In this document: positions 1 to 8,235 of the stretch, piece by piece
How the letters are laid out: each line of letters starts with the position of its first letter
Position numbering within the stretch: position 1 is the first letter of the stretch
Assembly: GCF_016482785.1 (NCBI RefSeq)
Contig: NZ_JAEMXM010000001.1
Span: 434,001 to 498,000 of the forward strand
Direction of reading: 5' to 3'
Length of the DNA: 64,000 nt
Origin: Paenibacillus alkalitolerans
GTDB lineage: Bacteria > Bacillota > Bacilli > Paenibacillales > YIM-B00363
The notes under the pieces: generated by a model
Told to the model about the DNA's origin: nothing
Database searches by the model: none
What the model saw: the letters and a program-made list of their open reading frames with translations, nothing else
Position numbers and translations under genes: made by a program

Positions 1-470
1 CCGATCAGCTTCGAGATAATCCGCTCCATATGCTCGCGGTCGCTGAATTGCTGATCCCACCTCAGCGTCTTGCCGCCGCTCTCGACGAAAATTTGCTCCG
101 GACCGTTCGCCCGGATTTCGTCGATGGAGGGGTCTTCCATCGCTTTCGTAATCGGACCGTAGTGAGTGATCTCGTCGATCAACGCCCGCTTCAGAGACAG
201 CAGATCGTAATACCCTTCGACGTTCGGCCGCTGCGAGTCGACGAACTCATGAATGTAAGACTGCGCCATCTCGCGTTTGCGGGCAGGATCGCTCTCTCGC
301 CGGAACGCGTGCGTCGCGATCTTGGTAATATATTTCTGGCACAGCTCCAGCACTTCTTCGAACGTGATCGTCGTATATTTTTTTCTTAGCTCCTCCATGT
401 CTTCCGTATTCTGTACCTGGTTTTGAGATACTTTTTGCTGCATGTCGCTGATTTTCGCTCGAGTAAGCAA
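1..470 (-). CDS. CpaF/TadA-type secretion ATPase, N-terminal part (cut by window edge)
   Basis: This is the N-terminal ~156 residues of a type II/IV secretion-family ATPase that would power assembly of a Tad/Flp-type pilus at the inner face of the membrane. No stop occurs before the window edge. The segment around residues 100-130 (LIDEITHYGPI, then PSIDEIRANGPEQIFVE) is the conserved N-terminal signature of the CpaF/TadA family; the Walker motifs lie outside the window. I chose the TTG start at 470 because AGGAG sits 8 nt upstream; an in-frame ATG at 443 lacks a comparable ribosome binding site. It follows the ParA-like gene by 15 nt, and its ribosome binding site abuts that gene's stop, so the two are almost certainly co-transcribed. 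Confidence 0.85.
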   Translation of the reverse strand, partial: MLTRAKISDMQQKVSQNQVQNTEDMEELRKKYTTITFEEVLELCQKYITKIATHAFRRESDPARKREMAQSYIHEFVDSQRPNVEGYYDLLSLKRALIDEITHYGPITKAMEDPSIDEIRANGPEQIFVESGGKTLRWDQQFSDREHMERIISKLI

Positions 471-485
471 ACGCCTCTCTCCTCT

Positions 486-1313
486 CTAGTGGGATGCGAG
501 AATGTCGGCCAACCTGCGGATTTCTCTCAAAAAGTACTTATTGACGAACGGGTTGTCCCGCACGTAAAGCTTTCCGTCAAGCGCATACGCAGCGGCTTCT
601 TTGACGAGCGGCACAGCCGCAACGATGTTGAAGCCGAGCTCCTTCAGCACTTTGTAATCGTATTGGATGTCCTGCAGGTTCATAAAGACAACGCTCGTAA
701 ATTTCGCCGTGCTGATACCGACCGATGAGGCGTAATCCAGAAGCTTGAGAATATTGCCGGACGTTTCGATCCGTTCGGCGGCGGTGAAAAATCCGATATG
801 GCAATATTTCATCGCCCCGAGACAAAACTCAAGCGGCGGAATGTTCGGAATATCAAGCAGTACGAGATCGAACATGCCCTTGAGCCTTTCGATCACTCTC
901 TCCAGATGCTCGAATTCGAAATCGAAGTACTCCTCGATCAAGTCATGCGGACTCGGCGAGAGCAGGTACAGCCTATCGTACTTCGTGCGCAATATTTCCT
1001 CCCTGAATTCCGTTTTGTCGCTCTTGAGCACCTTAATCAGGCCATGCCCCCGCTTGTTCGGATGAACTGCGAGATGCTGATAGATGTTCGGATAAAACAC
1101 TTTCAAATCCACGATGCAAGTATTTAAGCCTTTCTGCGCCAACAGATACCCCAGGTTGCTGATGAGCAGCGCATTGTCGGTATAGTCGCTGGCCGGCACG
1201 AATCCTACTACGCTGTAGATAAGGCCGCTTTCCTGGAGCGCGGCGCCTACCAAATCTTTAGGAGATATTTTTTGGAGGATGCCGGCTATGGTGCGCTCTG
1301 CTTGTCGATCCAT
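486..1313 (-). CDS. ParA/MinD-fold protein with degenerate P-loop, Tad pilus locus
   Basis: A 275-residue protein with the layout of a ParA/MinD-type ATPase. It has a first strand VVGFVPAS, a region where the deviant Walker A should be, a second strand CIVDLKVFYPN, and a Walker B-like FDLVLLDIPN near residue 155. The Walker A position reads SDYTDNALLISNLG, so the glycine-rich loop and both lysines are missing and ATP binding is doubtful. ParA-like TadZ/CpaE proteins mark the pilus assembly site; this one may act as a non-catalytic partner of the TadZ-like protein at 2174-3541. GAGGTGGAG precedes the ATG. The gene overlaps the end of the CpaB-like gene by 28 nt and is followed by the CpaF gene. 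Fold assignment is fairly sure; the role is inferred from neighbours. Confidence 0.7.
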   Translation of the reverse strand: MDRQAERTIAGILQKISPKDLVGAALQESGLIYSVVGFVPASDYTDNALLISNLGYLLAQKGLNTCIVDLKVFYPNIYQHLAVHPNKRGHGLIKVLKSDKTEFREEILRTKYDRLYLLSPSPHDLIEEYFDFEFEHLERVIERLKGMFDLVLLDIPNIPPLEFCLGAMKYCHIGFFTAAERIETSGNILKLLDYASSVGISTAKFTSVVFMNLQDIQYDYKVLKELGFNIVAAVPLVKEAAAYALDGKLYVRDNPFVNKYFLREIRRLADILASH

Positions 1314-2170
1314 GACTCCACCTCATTTTGCAGCGTAGGCAGCTGGTCCATTATGACGTTGCTTTGGCTTCGGCTCAGAATGGTGATCAGCAGCGATCTT
1401 CCTTCCAGGCCCTTATATTTGGCGTAGTTGTCGATCTGTTGCTTGGTGCCTTCAAGCAGAAGCGCCCGCGGTTGGATGCTCTTTAGGAAATCTTCGCTCT
1501 TCATGACTCGCTGCCGCTTGTCTTCGTCCAGCTTAAGCACCTCTTTGTACACTTCATAGATGGAATGGCTGTTGGCGTTGAGCATATCTTTCACGACGAT
1601 GCTGTCGAACAGCACTTCCGTCTTGGTCACCTTGCCCCGGGATACGCTGTAGATGTCGTTGGGATTGCCGCTTGCCGCAGGGGCGTCGGTTTCGTAGGAT
1701 ACCCGGATGCGGACACGGTCGCCAGGCATTAGGATATCTCCGCCTGCTTCGAGGAAGTTATAAGGAAGAGTAAGCACCTCATGCGTCTCTTCCAGTTCGT
1801 ACAGCCATTCGTTCTTCAACGGCTTCTCGCTTGTCAGTTGATCCTTGTAAAGCACGCTGTTGTTCCTTATGTAATATTTCGTGAACTTTCCCAGCACCTC
1901 CGGCAGATCGCCGGCCAGAAGCATATCGTTCGTATATTCTTTCTTGATAATGGAATATTTCTCAATCTGTTTCTCCGTCAGAACGGTGAAGGCCGGGATG
2001 CCTCCGTCTTGTTTCACACGCAGCACATCGATAGTGTCCTTGGCGTCTTTATTCGCATTCGTAATCACATTGAACGACACTGCGATCACGACGAGACTGA
2101 ACACCACTGACAAAATCTTCTTCCAAGTGTTTCGGTTAGGCGAGATGCTCTTCACGGTGCTTAAATCCAT
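1286..2170 (-). CDS. CpaB/RcpC-like SAF-domain protein of Flp pilus assembly
   Basis: A 294-residue protein with a short cytoplasmic N-terminus, one membrane segment at about residues 18-36 (ILSVVFSLVVIAVSFNVI), then an extracytoplasmic domain. The stretch GGIPAFTVLTEKQIEKYSIIKKEY followed by a later MPGDRVRIRVSYE matches the SAF domain and following beta domain of CpaB/RcpC, which in Tad systems helps assemble Flp pili or retain them at the envelope. Length fits the family. It starts 3 nt after the TadZ-like gene and overlaps the next gene by 28 nt, so translation is probably coupled. The SAF assignment rests on pattern recognition only. Confidence 0.7.
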   Translation of the reverse strand: MDLSTVKSISPNRNTWKKILSVVFSLVVIAVSFNVITNANKDAKDTIDVLRVKQDGGIPAFTVLTEKQIEKYSIIKKEYTNDMLLAGDLPEVLGKFTKYYIRNNSVLYKDQLTSEKPLKNEWLYELEETHEVLTLPYNFLEAGGDILMPGDRVRIRVSYETDAPAASGNPNDIYSVSRGKVTKTEVLFDSIVVKDMLNANSHSIYEVYKEVLKLDEDKRQRVMKSEDFLKSIQPRALLLEGTKQQIDNYAKYKGLEGRSLLITILSRSQSNVIMDQLPTLQNEVESWIDKQSAP

Positions 2171-2173
2171 CGG

Positions 2174-3541
2174 TTACCTGGCTCCCTCCATCAACCGCAG
2201 CAGAATGTCCCCGTAGGCCCGTTCGTAGACTCGCCCGGTTTGCACTGCGGGGATATCCGTCTCGATCTGGGTGTCAAAATCAGACATATAAGGGACGAAT
2301 CCCGCCGTCATCTCATAGTCGAAGCGATCGCTAAGACCTGACGCCAACACTTCTCCAACCTTGTCCGGTGTGAACGGTTCCCCTTGAAGCCTGGATCTGT
2401 CGTTGTATTTGGTAACGACCAGTTTCGACTTGGCATTGAGCAGTCGCGAGTCTTCCCGGTTTAAGACAACTTCTACGTTCCGTACCGTGCTAAGAACGGC
2501 ATGCAAATTGTTCGGCACGCATAACCCGAACGTATCGATATGAATCATGGCGTCCCGGAACGTTCCGAACAGATCGAGCGGCATGTCCATAAGGATGATG
2601 TTGAACCGGTTCCGCAGCACGGATAATAGGCCTACCAGCTTTGCGCTGTTATAGAACTGCCCGGCCAGCTTTCGGTCGTCGAACGAATAACCGAGCGCGG
2701 CCAACCACAGGTTCTCCTGGAGCGGGAAGGCCGTGGTCATATAGTCTTGCGGCCTCGCCAGCGTCCGGATGAGCGATGCATTCATGTCCTCATCCTTCTT
2801 CGTGAAATCGTGAAACCGGTTGAAATACATATTGGTGCTTCTATACGCAATATCCATATCGATAATCATCACTTGCAGTCCGCGCTTGCACGCTTCGCTC
2901 GCCAGGTTTACGACCGTGCTGGTCAATCCGCTGCCCCGGTGCCCCGTAATCGCGACAACCCTGCTGATCCCGCGGCTCAAGTTGCCGAATTCCTTATCCG
3001 TTCGGTCCGTTGCTCCCGGTTTCGGCTCGCCTCTGGGCTTCGGGAGGAACCGTTCGAGGAACGGCCTTCGCCTGCCCGGTTTGTCTTCGGCCGGCCCTTC
3101 CCGCTTGAAGGTGCGGTTGCGGCGCTCGTCCGACGTCCCCCGGATCCGCATCAGCTCGTCCAACGCCTGCCGATACAAGAAAACAGGAATGCGCACATAG
3201 TCGCACAGGATAACCGTCAGGCGGACGGCATGCGTTGCTCCAATGCGCTCGAGTTCGGTTTGCAGCGAGTCTTCCCGGGTCAGCAGAACAACAGGAATGC
3301 CCGTTCGTTCCCGTTCGGCCATCCACCCGATGAGAAATTGCACTTTGTCGCTGTCCTCTTCCGTAAGCAGGGACAGCGCTTCGTCCGTAATCAAAACCCC
3401 CTCAACAATCGGATTGACTTCTTGCAAATATTGCGGCAGGTCCCGCAGTACCAGCGGGTCGGAGTTGACGATTTCGATTTGTCCGCCGTTATGACGTGAC
3501 ATTGTAAGATGGGCATATCCGCATACCAACAGCACTTTCAC
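2174..3541 (-). CDS. TadZ/CpaE-like pilus localisation protein
   Basis: A 455-residue two-domain protein. Residues 1-120 look like an atypical receiver domain (KVLLVCGY start, no clear phosphoacceptor aspartate). A basic, proline-rich linker follows, and the C-terminal half is a ParA/MinD domain: VVAITGHRGSGLTSTVVNLA, then VMIIDMDIAY and a Walker B-like IILMDMPLD. This is the TadZ/CpaE layout, a protein that positions the Tad machine. The Walker A position reads GHRGSGLTS and lacks both lysines of the KGGxGKT signature. I chose the GTG at 3541, with AGGTG six bases upstream, over an ATG 66 codons earlier; the longer form would begin 14 nt from the divergent prepilin peptidase start and leave no room for promoters. 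It is the first gene of the minus-strand pilus operon. Confidence 0.75.
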   Translation of the reverse strand: MKVLLVCGYAHLTMSRHNGGQIEIVNSDPLVLRDLPQYLQEVNPIVEGVLITDEALSLLTEEDSDKVQFLIGWMAERERTGIPVVLLTREDSLQTELERIGATHAVRLTVILCDYVRIPVFLYRQALDELMRIRGTSDERRNRTFKREGPAEDKPGRRRPFLERFLPKPRGEPKPGATDRTDKEFGNLSRGISRVVAITGHRGSGLTSTVVNLASEACKRGLQVMIIDMDIAYRSTNMYFNRFHDFTKKDEDMNASLIRTLARPQDYMTTAFPLQENLWLAALGYSFDDRKLAGQFYNSAKLVGLLSVLRNRFNIILMDMPLDLFGTFRDAMIHIDTFGLCVPNNLHAVLSTVRNVEVVLNREDSRLLNAKSKLVVTKYNDRSRLQGEPFTPDKVGEVLASGLSDRFDYEMTAGFVPYMSDFDTQIETDIPAVQTGRVYERAYGDILLRLMEGAR

Positions 3542-3753
3542 TGCAATCACCTGTAATTGGTTATGAATTTTACATTCGCTAACCCGGAGCGGCAGCAACT
3601 TCTCGGTTGACGGATCCTTCATGATGTGAGAAAATAGCGCCGTTCTGCGGCCTGTCCGCTTGAAGGCAGCTTGGTATAAAGGAAAGATTGGAATAAAAAC
3701 AGACTTGTAGACTTGGTTAATAGAGAAATGATCCTGCACATTGAGGCGATATT
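3542..3753 (+). promoter_or_regulatory. Divergent intergenic region between TadZ-like and prepilin peptidase genes
   Basis: About 210 bases separate the GTG start of the minus-strand pilus operon from the GTG start of the plus-strand peptidase gene, so both promoters should lie here. The minus frame stays open through it, but codon choice and the ribosome binding site argue that it is untranslated. I could not pick out convincing -35/-10 pairs. Confidence 0.35.
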
Positions 3754-4176
3754 GTGTTGAACATGGTCCTGACGGCTGCCATCTGCATCCTGCTTGTGCT
3801 GTGCAGCTATTATGACATCAAGATGCGAATCATTCCGAATGGCCTGATAGTCGTCATCCTCGCATTAGGTGCGGCAAACAATTTGCTGCATCATACGCCG
3901 GAAGCGGCAGTGTCCGGCATTCTGCTGCCTTCATTGCCTCTTCTGATTATGCGATCCTGGATGAAGGGCATCGGGGCGGGAGACATTAAGCTGCTGTCTG
4001 CTGTCGGTGCCGGACTCGGGTGGCTTCCGAACGTATATGTGCTTCTGCTGGCTTGCACCGCCGCATTGCTGTATGCCGGTTCACAGAAGCTGTATTTCGG
4101 CCGCGCCCCAAAGTCGGTGCCCTTCGCTCCGTTTCTGGCAATCGCAGCGCTATTAATCTACGCCGTCATACAATGA
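3754..4176 (+). CDS. A24-family prepilin peptidase, TadV/CpaA type
   Basis: A 140-residue polytopic membrane protein that would cleave the leader of Flp-type prepilins on the cytoplasmic side. Both catalytic aspartates of the A24 family are visible: Asp21 in SYYDIKMRIIPN and Asp77 in GIGAGDIKLLSAVG (the GxGD motif). The short length without an N-terminal methylase domain is typical of TadV/CpaA rather than PilD. Hydrophobic segments lie at about residues 3-19, 31-45, 53-68, 82-108 and 124-139. The GTG start is preceded by TGAGGCG. It is transcribed away from the pilus operon, a common split arrangement. Confidence 0.88.
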   Translation: MLNMVLTAAICILLVLCSYYDIKMRIIPNGLIVVILALGAANNLLHHTPEAAVSGILLPSLPLLIMRSWMKGIGAGDIKLLSAVGAGLGWLPNVYVLLLACTAALLYAGSQKLYFGRAPKSVPFAPFLAIAALLIYAVIQ

Positions 4177-4391
4177 TTTCCATATTTCTACGGAAATCGT
4201 AACATATTCAAAACCTAAATAGGATACCTCTAAAGTAGTAAACCCGGCTTCAAATACCGCGTGCTTAGTTCCGAACGGCTTGTATTTCATCAGTTCTTTA
4301 ACTGGAAAAACAGCAATCATAAGACATTCTTGTGCCGATAGTTTGATGATGTAAAGATTATGTTAAGTGTTATTACCTGCTGCATTAATGA

Positions 4392-4439
4392 AAAAGAGGC
4401 AGCCTAGGACTTAATTTCTTGTCCAAAGATGCCTCTTTT
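4392..4439 (-). terminator. Rho-independent terminator of the AraC gene
   Basis: A perfect 10-bp stem (AAAAGAGGCA at 4392-4401 with TGCCTCTTTT at 4430-4439) encloses a partly paired loop. On the minus strand it is followed by a T tract, just after the stop of the AraC gene at 4446. It may also serve the plus-strand prepilin peptidase, which ends about 215 nt upstream. Confidence 0.8.
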
Positions 4440-4445
4440 CCCCAG

Positions 4446-5264
4446 TTATGGCTTTCGCTGCATAAAGCTTTTCCGGTAGTGGGTCGGGGTCGTCCTGATA
4501 ATCCGCTTGAACACGCGATTGAAATGAGGGACACTGTCGAATCCGGACATTTCGGCTATTTCAATAATCATCTTATTGCTCTCCCTGAGCAAACGCTGAG
4601 CCTCCTTCACCCGCACGATTTGTACATATTCGGAATATGAGAAACCGGTTGCGCGCTTGAAGGTTCTGCTTAAATAAGAGGAGCTTACATAAAATTTCTT
4701 CGCCAGCTCGCTTTGCCGAATCGGTTGGGCGTAGTTGGAGTTTATATAGCGCACAATCTCCTCCACCTTCCGGCTGGCGGCGCTTTCCGCCGTTTCCGCT
4801 TGTTCGGCCGAGCCTTCGCAATGGCGGACAGCCGCTATCAGCAGCTGGACAAGCAGCGTCTGAAGCACGATTTGGTGCCCGATGCCGCTGTTTGTTTTTT
4901 CTTCCAGCATTCGATACAAGTATTCTTCAATCTCCCTTTGTGCCGAGGGATCAAGCCGTGCCACTTTGGTATCCTGCCGGAAGCAAGATAATAGCAAAGG
5001 AATGTGATTTTGGTAGTTGCTTAAATCACTTTCTCTGAAGCTGATCAAGATCCGCTCATGATTCGGTATTCCGGTATCGACGGTTTTATGAACGTCATAT
5101 TTTCCGATCAGAACGAGGTCGCCTTTACGTATTTTATAAGTAACACCCTCGATAAAATAGTAACGCTCCCCTTCCAGCAAATAATAAATCTCATATGAAT
5201 CGTGGAAATGATCCACATCCATCGTATAATGTCCCGTACGGCGCACCTTATTAATATATAGCAT
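4446..5264 (-). CDS. AraC-family transcriptional regulator with cupin sensor domain
   Basis: A 272-residue one-component regulator. The N-terminal half is a cupin-type sugar-sensing domain (HFHDSYEIYYLLEGERYYF at about 19-37, then KGDLVLIGKYDVHKT). The C-terminal ~100 residues carry two AraC helix-turn-helix motifs: SELAKKFYVSSSYLSRTFKRATGFS and IIEIAEMSGFDSVPHFNRVFKR, ending in TPTHYRK. The ATG has GGAGTGG seven bases upstream. It is divergently placed from the oxidoreductase at 5388, with 123 nt between them, so that gene is the likely target, with a sugar or polyol as the likely signal. Neither ligand nor operator can be read from the sequence. Confidence 0.9.
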   Translation of the reverse strand: MLYINKVRRTGHYTMDVDHFHDSYEIYYLLEGERYYFIEGVTYKIRKGDLVLIGKYDVHKTVDTGIPNHERILISFRESDLSNYQNHIPLLLSCFRQDTKVARLDPSAQREIEEYLYRMLEEKTNSGIGHQIVLQTLLVQLLIAAVRHCEGSAEQAETAESAASRKVEEIVRYINSNYAQPIRQSELAKKFYVSSSYLSRTFKRATGFSYSEYVQIVRVKEAQRLLRESNKMIIEIAEMSGFDSVPHFNRVFKRIIRTTPTHYRKSFMQRKP

Positions 5265-5387
5265 CTTACAGCCACTCCCTCAGGTATGACAAAAAATGCA
5301 AAGAATATATCAAATAAACAATTAATGAGTAGATATCGACCCTTTCATGTACTATTCTAGCATTAATTCAAGAGGGAGGTATATAAA

Positions 5388-6683
5388 ATGCTGAAGAGAA
5401 AGCGGTATGCGCACGTCGGGACCGGCGGACGCGCTTCCTTTTTTTACGAAGCGATCGCCGGAACTTATAAGGAAACGGCAGAATTGGCAGCATTTTGCGA
5501 TGTGAATCAAACCCGGATGGATTACGCCAACAAGCGCCTTGCGGATAAATTTGCGGATTTCCGACCCGTTCCTACTTATAAAGCGGATGCCTTTGAACAA
5601 ATGATTCACAGCGAAAAACCGGATGTAGTGATCGTGACTACGGTCGATCGTACGCACCATACCTATATTATTCGTGCATTGGAGCTTGGCTGCGACGTCA
5701 TAACGGAGAAGCCGATGACAATCGATGAGGACAAATGCCAACAAATATTGGATACCGTCAAGGCAACCGGCCGCAAAGTCAGGGTAACTTTCAACTATCG
5801 TTACTCGGCGCACGCAACGAAGATTCGTGAATTGATCAGAGACGGCGTTATCGGGGATGTCCTTCAAGTGAATTTCCAATGGCTGCTGGATACGAAACAC
5901 GGCGCGGACTATTTCCGCCGCTGGCACCGTGATAAGCGGAACAGCGGAGGTCTTCTCGTACACAAATCGACGCACCACTTCGATCTTGTCAACTTTTGGC
6001 TGGCAACCGAGCCGAAAAGAGTATTCGCTATGGGGGACTTATCGTTCTACGGCAAAGAGAATGCGGAAAAGCGCGGCATAACTCAATTCTACCAACGTGC
6101 GTACGGCAGTCCCGCAGCTCAAGACGACCCGTTCGCCCTGCATCTGGATAAATCCCCTTCGCTGAAGGCCATGTATCTTGACGCGGAGCATGAAGACGGG
6201 TATCACCGCGATCAAAGCGTGTTCGGTGACGGCATTTCCATTGAAGACACAATGAGTGTTCTGGTTCAATACAATAACAGGGCTATTCTAAACTACTCCC
6301 TTCATGCCTATTCCCCCTGGGAAGGACAAGTCGTTGCATTTAACGGCACCAAGGGAAGAATACAACTGCAAGTCGGCGAAAAATCGTATGTGAACGCCGG
6401 CGGCAAACAAGCGGATGAGGGCGCGGCCAAAGTCAGACAAATATTCGTTCAGCCTATTTGGGGAGAGCCTTACGAAGTCCCTTTGGTTCATGCCGCGGGC
6501 GGCCACGGCGGTGCGGATCCGATCCTGCTTGAGGATTTGTTCGGCAATCCGCCGGAGGATCCTTTCCACCGGTCGGCCTCCCATGTGGACGGCGCCATGT
6601 CCATCCTGACAGGAATTGCAGGAAATATCTCTCTCCGAACGGGACAGGCGGTCGATATTAAAGACTTGGTACAATTTCACTAA
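5388..6683 (+). CDS. Gfo/Idh/MocA-family sugar oxidoreductase
   Basis: A 431-residue NAD(P)-dependent dehydrogenase. The N-terminal Rossmann fold begins at KRYAHVGTGGRASFF and includes the family lysine in VITEKPMTIDED (about 107-118). The C-terminal alpha/beta substrate domain has GGLLVHKSTHHFDLVNFWL, with a histidine pair at the place of the usual catalytic GxHxxD segment. The protein is longer than the ~340-residue family norm; the extra length is an insertion at about 215-275 and a C-terminal extension. Such enzymes oxidise or reduce sugars and inositols; the substrate is unknown. GGGAGG precedes the ATG. It is divergent from the AraC gene at 4446-5264 and followed by a hairpin at 6707. 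Confidence 0.85.
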   Translation: MLKRKRYAHVGTGGRASFFYEAIAGTYKETAELAAFCDVNQTRMDYANKRLADKFADFRPVPTYKADAFEQMIHSEKPDVVIVTTVDRTHHTYIIRALELGCDVITEKPMTIDEDKCQQILDTVKATGRKVRVTFNYRYSAHATKIRELIRDGVIGDVLQVNFQWLLDTKHGADYFRRWHRDKRNSGGLLVHKSTHHFDLVNFWLATEPKRVFAMGDLSFYGKENAEKRGITQFYQRAYGSPAAQDDPFALHLDKSPSLKAMYLDAEHEDGYHRDQSVFGDGISIEDTMSVLVQYNNRAILNYSLHAYSPWEGQVVAFNGTKGRIQLQVGEKSYVNAGGKQADEGAAKVRQIFVQPIWGEPYEVPLVHAAGGHGGADPILLEDLFGNPPEDPFHRSASHVDGAMSILTGIAGNISLRTGQAVDIKDLVQFH

Positions 6684-6706
6684 CAATTCAACCGGTAATT
6701 CCATTA

Positions 6707-6742
6707 ATGACCGTCAGGCGATACGACTCGTATGACGGTCAT
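6707..6742 (+). terminator. Hairpin after the MocA-type oxidoreductase gene
   Basis: A perfect 10-bp stem, ATGACCGTCA (6707-6716) with TGACGGTCAT (6733-6742), lies 24 nt after the stop at 6683. The T tract that follows is short, so it may be a weak terminator. Confidence 0.6.
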
Positions 6743-6785
6743 TTCCATGTTCCTTCAATTACTTACATTGAACAGGGACGCAAAG

Positions 6786-6819
6786 AAACCGTAACCGACA
6801 AAGCGTCAAATTACGGTTT
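6786..6819 (-). terminator. Hairpin after the solute-binding protein gene
   Basis: A 9-bp stem, AAACCGTAA (6786-6794) with TTACGGTTT (6811-6819), lies 30 nt beyond the minus-strand stop at 6849. It probably ends the transcript of the pectin-related cluster. The following T run on the minus strand is short. Confidence 0.6.
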
Positions 6820-6848
6820 CCGAAATGCGCTCATTTCAATTGCATAAA

Positions 6849-8198
6849 TTACTTTGTTTTCGTATCGGTGATTTTTTGATTCGACTCCTCCGCGTACGTC
6901 CGGAAGATCGTGTTAAAGTCTCCTTCCAGCACCACCTTGGGAGCCGCCTTTGCATAAGGTGTCACCACTTTGCGGTCATGCTCGGATTTGTAAGGAATCG
7001 GTGCGAATTTGTTATAGAAAGCCGCGCTAAAATTTTTCCCTCTGAACATACTTTCTTCTCCGAACATCTTCTGGATGGCTTCATCGTTAATGACGGGCAT
7101 TACTCCCATTTTTGAGAGTGAAGTTTGCATTTCGTCGGATACGAGATACTTGATAACTTCCATAGCGGCGTCTTTATTTTCCGCCATATTCGTGACGCTG
7201 AAGTATGTCGGGTAAGCTTGCGTCCCTATTCCCGGAGCCTCGTCGAAAGTCGGCATGGAAACCATGTCCCAATTCATCTTGGAAAACTCTTCCGGGAAGA
7301 CGAAGATGATTGAGGATAACCATCCGAACATCGCCAAATCCTGCGCTTCCAAAAAATCCTTGCGGTTCGGCAGCTTGTTTTCGTGAGCTTGCATATATTC
7401 CCGGTAACCCGGACCGACTGCCGGTTGGACGAAGACGGTTTCATAAAATTGTCTCCAACGTTCGTCTTGATCCAATGTCGCTTTTTGCGTTTTCGGATCG
7501 ACGAACGGGATGGAAAGCTGATTCATCAGAAGCATATGGGTTTCCGATGATGACAGCCCTGCATAGATTTTATCGCCTTCCGTCCGTGTCAGTTTTTTCG
7601 ACAGCTCCGCCGCTTCCGTCCAAGTCATGCCGTCCGTCGGATAATCTACGCCGAATTTATCGAAGAGATCCTTGTTGTAATACATTACCATCGTGTTGTT
7701 GAATACGGGAATGCCGTAAATTTTGTTCTCTCCCGAAATTTGTTTGATCGCTTCGACGGCCGTCGACTCGAACCGTGTCATATCGATCTCGTGCTTCTCG
7801 ATCAGCTCAGACATATCGTATTGCAGATCGTGACCCAGCAAATAGGTCGAGAATCCGCCAATGGATTCCCAGAAGATGTCTATGCGTTGACCGGCCGTAA
7901 TCAACTCTTTCAAACCGACTTCCTTTGTTTTAGGAATATATTCGATAGAGTAATTCGGAAATTTCTCCTTTAAAGCATTTCCGAACCGCTCGTTCCAGCT
8001 TTCGACGGAGTCGCCGCTGTTGGAGTGGACATACAAAGTTAATTTTTCATCCGAAGTTGCGGATTCTTTTACGCTGCCGCCTTCCGCTTCGTTGGCGGTT
8101 GAGCCCGGCGGCTCTTGAACGTTACCTGAGCTGCAAGCAACCGCCGTAATGAGAAGGCAAACGGCTATCAATAAGCTGAAAATCGTTTGACGTTTCAT
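6849..8198 (-). CDS. ABC transporter sugar-binding lipoprotein
   Basis: A 449-residue family 1-type extracellular solute-binding protein. It begins with a lipoprotein signal peptide (MKRQTIFSLLIAVCLLITAVAC, lipidated Cys22), then an acidic linker. The mature domain includes KLTLYVHSNSGDSVESWNERF and the typical IYGIPVFNNTMVMYYNKDLFDKFGVDYP. It would sit on the outer face of the membrane and hand a sugar or oligosaccharide to paired permeases. GGGAGG precedes the ATG. No permease is adjacent; the permease pair at 17621-19455 in the same cluster also lacks its own binding protein, so they may work together (inference). It follows the interrupted pectate lyase gene by 37 nt. Confidence 0.88.
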   Translation of the reverse strand: MKRQTIFSLLIAVCLLITAVACSSGNVQEPPGSTANEAEGGSVKESATSDEKLTLYVHSNSGDSVESWNERFGNALKEKFPNYSIEYIPKTKEVGLKELITAGQRIDIFWESIGGFSTYLLGHDLQYDMSELIEKHEIDMTRFESTAVEAIKQISGENKIYGIPVFNNTMVMYYNKDLFDKFGVDYPTDGMTWTEAAELSKKLTRTEGDKIYAGLSSSETHMLLMNQLSIPFVDPKTQKATLDQDERWRQFYETVFVQPAVGPGYREYMQAHENKLPNRKDFLEAQDLAMFGWLSSIIFVFPEEFSKMNWDMVSMPTFDEAPGIGTQAYPTYFSVTNMAENKDAAMEVIKYLVSDEMQTSLSKMGVMPVINDEAIQKMFGEESMFRGKNFSAAFYNKFAPIPYKSEHDRKVVTPYAKAAPKVVLEGDFNTIFRTYAEESNQKITDTKTK

Positions 8199-8235
8199 TG
8201 CTTATACCTCCCGATATACTTTATTTGTAACTGCT

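Noticed and set aside
2747-3499. A 250-codon plus-strand frame opposite the TadZ-like gene.
   Set aside because: Antisense to a recognised ParA-type domain, no ribosome binding site, low-complexity Arg/Pro composition.
3542-3739. A 66-codon N-terminal extension of the TadZ-like protein.
   Set aside because: No ribosome binding site, no receiver-domain features, and it would fill the divergent promoter region.
4177-4391. Possible small gene or RNA between the prepilin peptidase and the AraC terminator.
   Set aside because: No frame with a ribosome binding site and no stable structure other than the terminator at 4392-4439.
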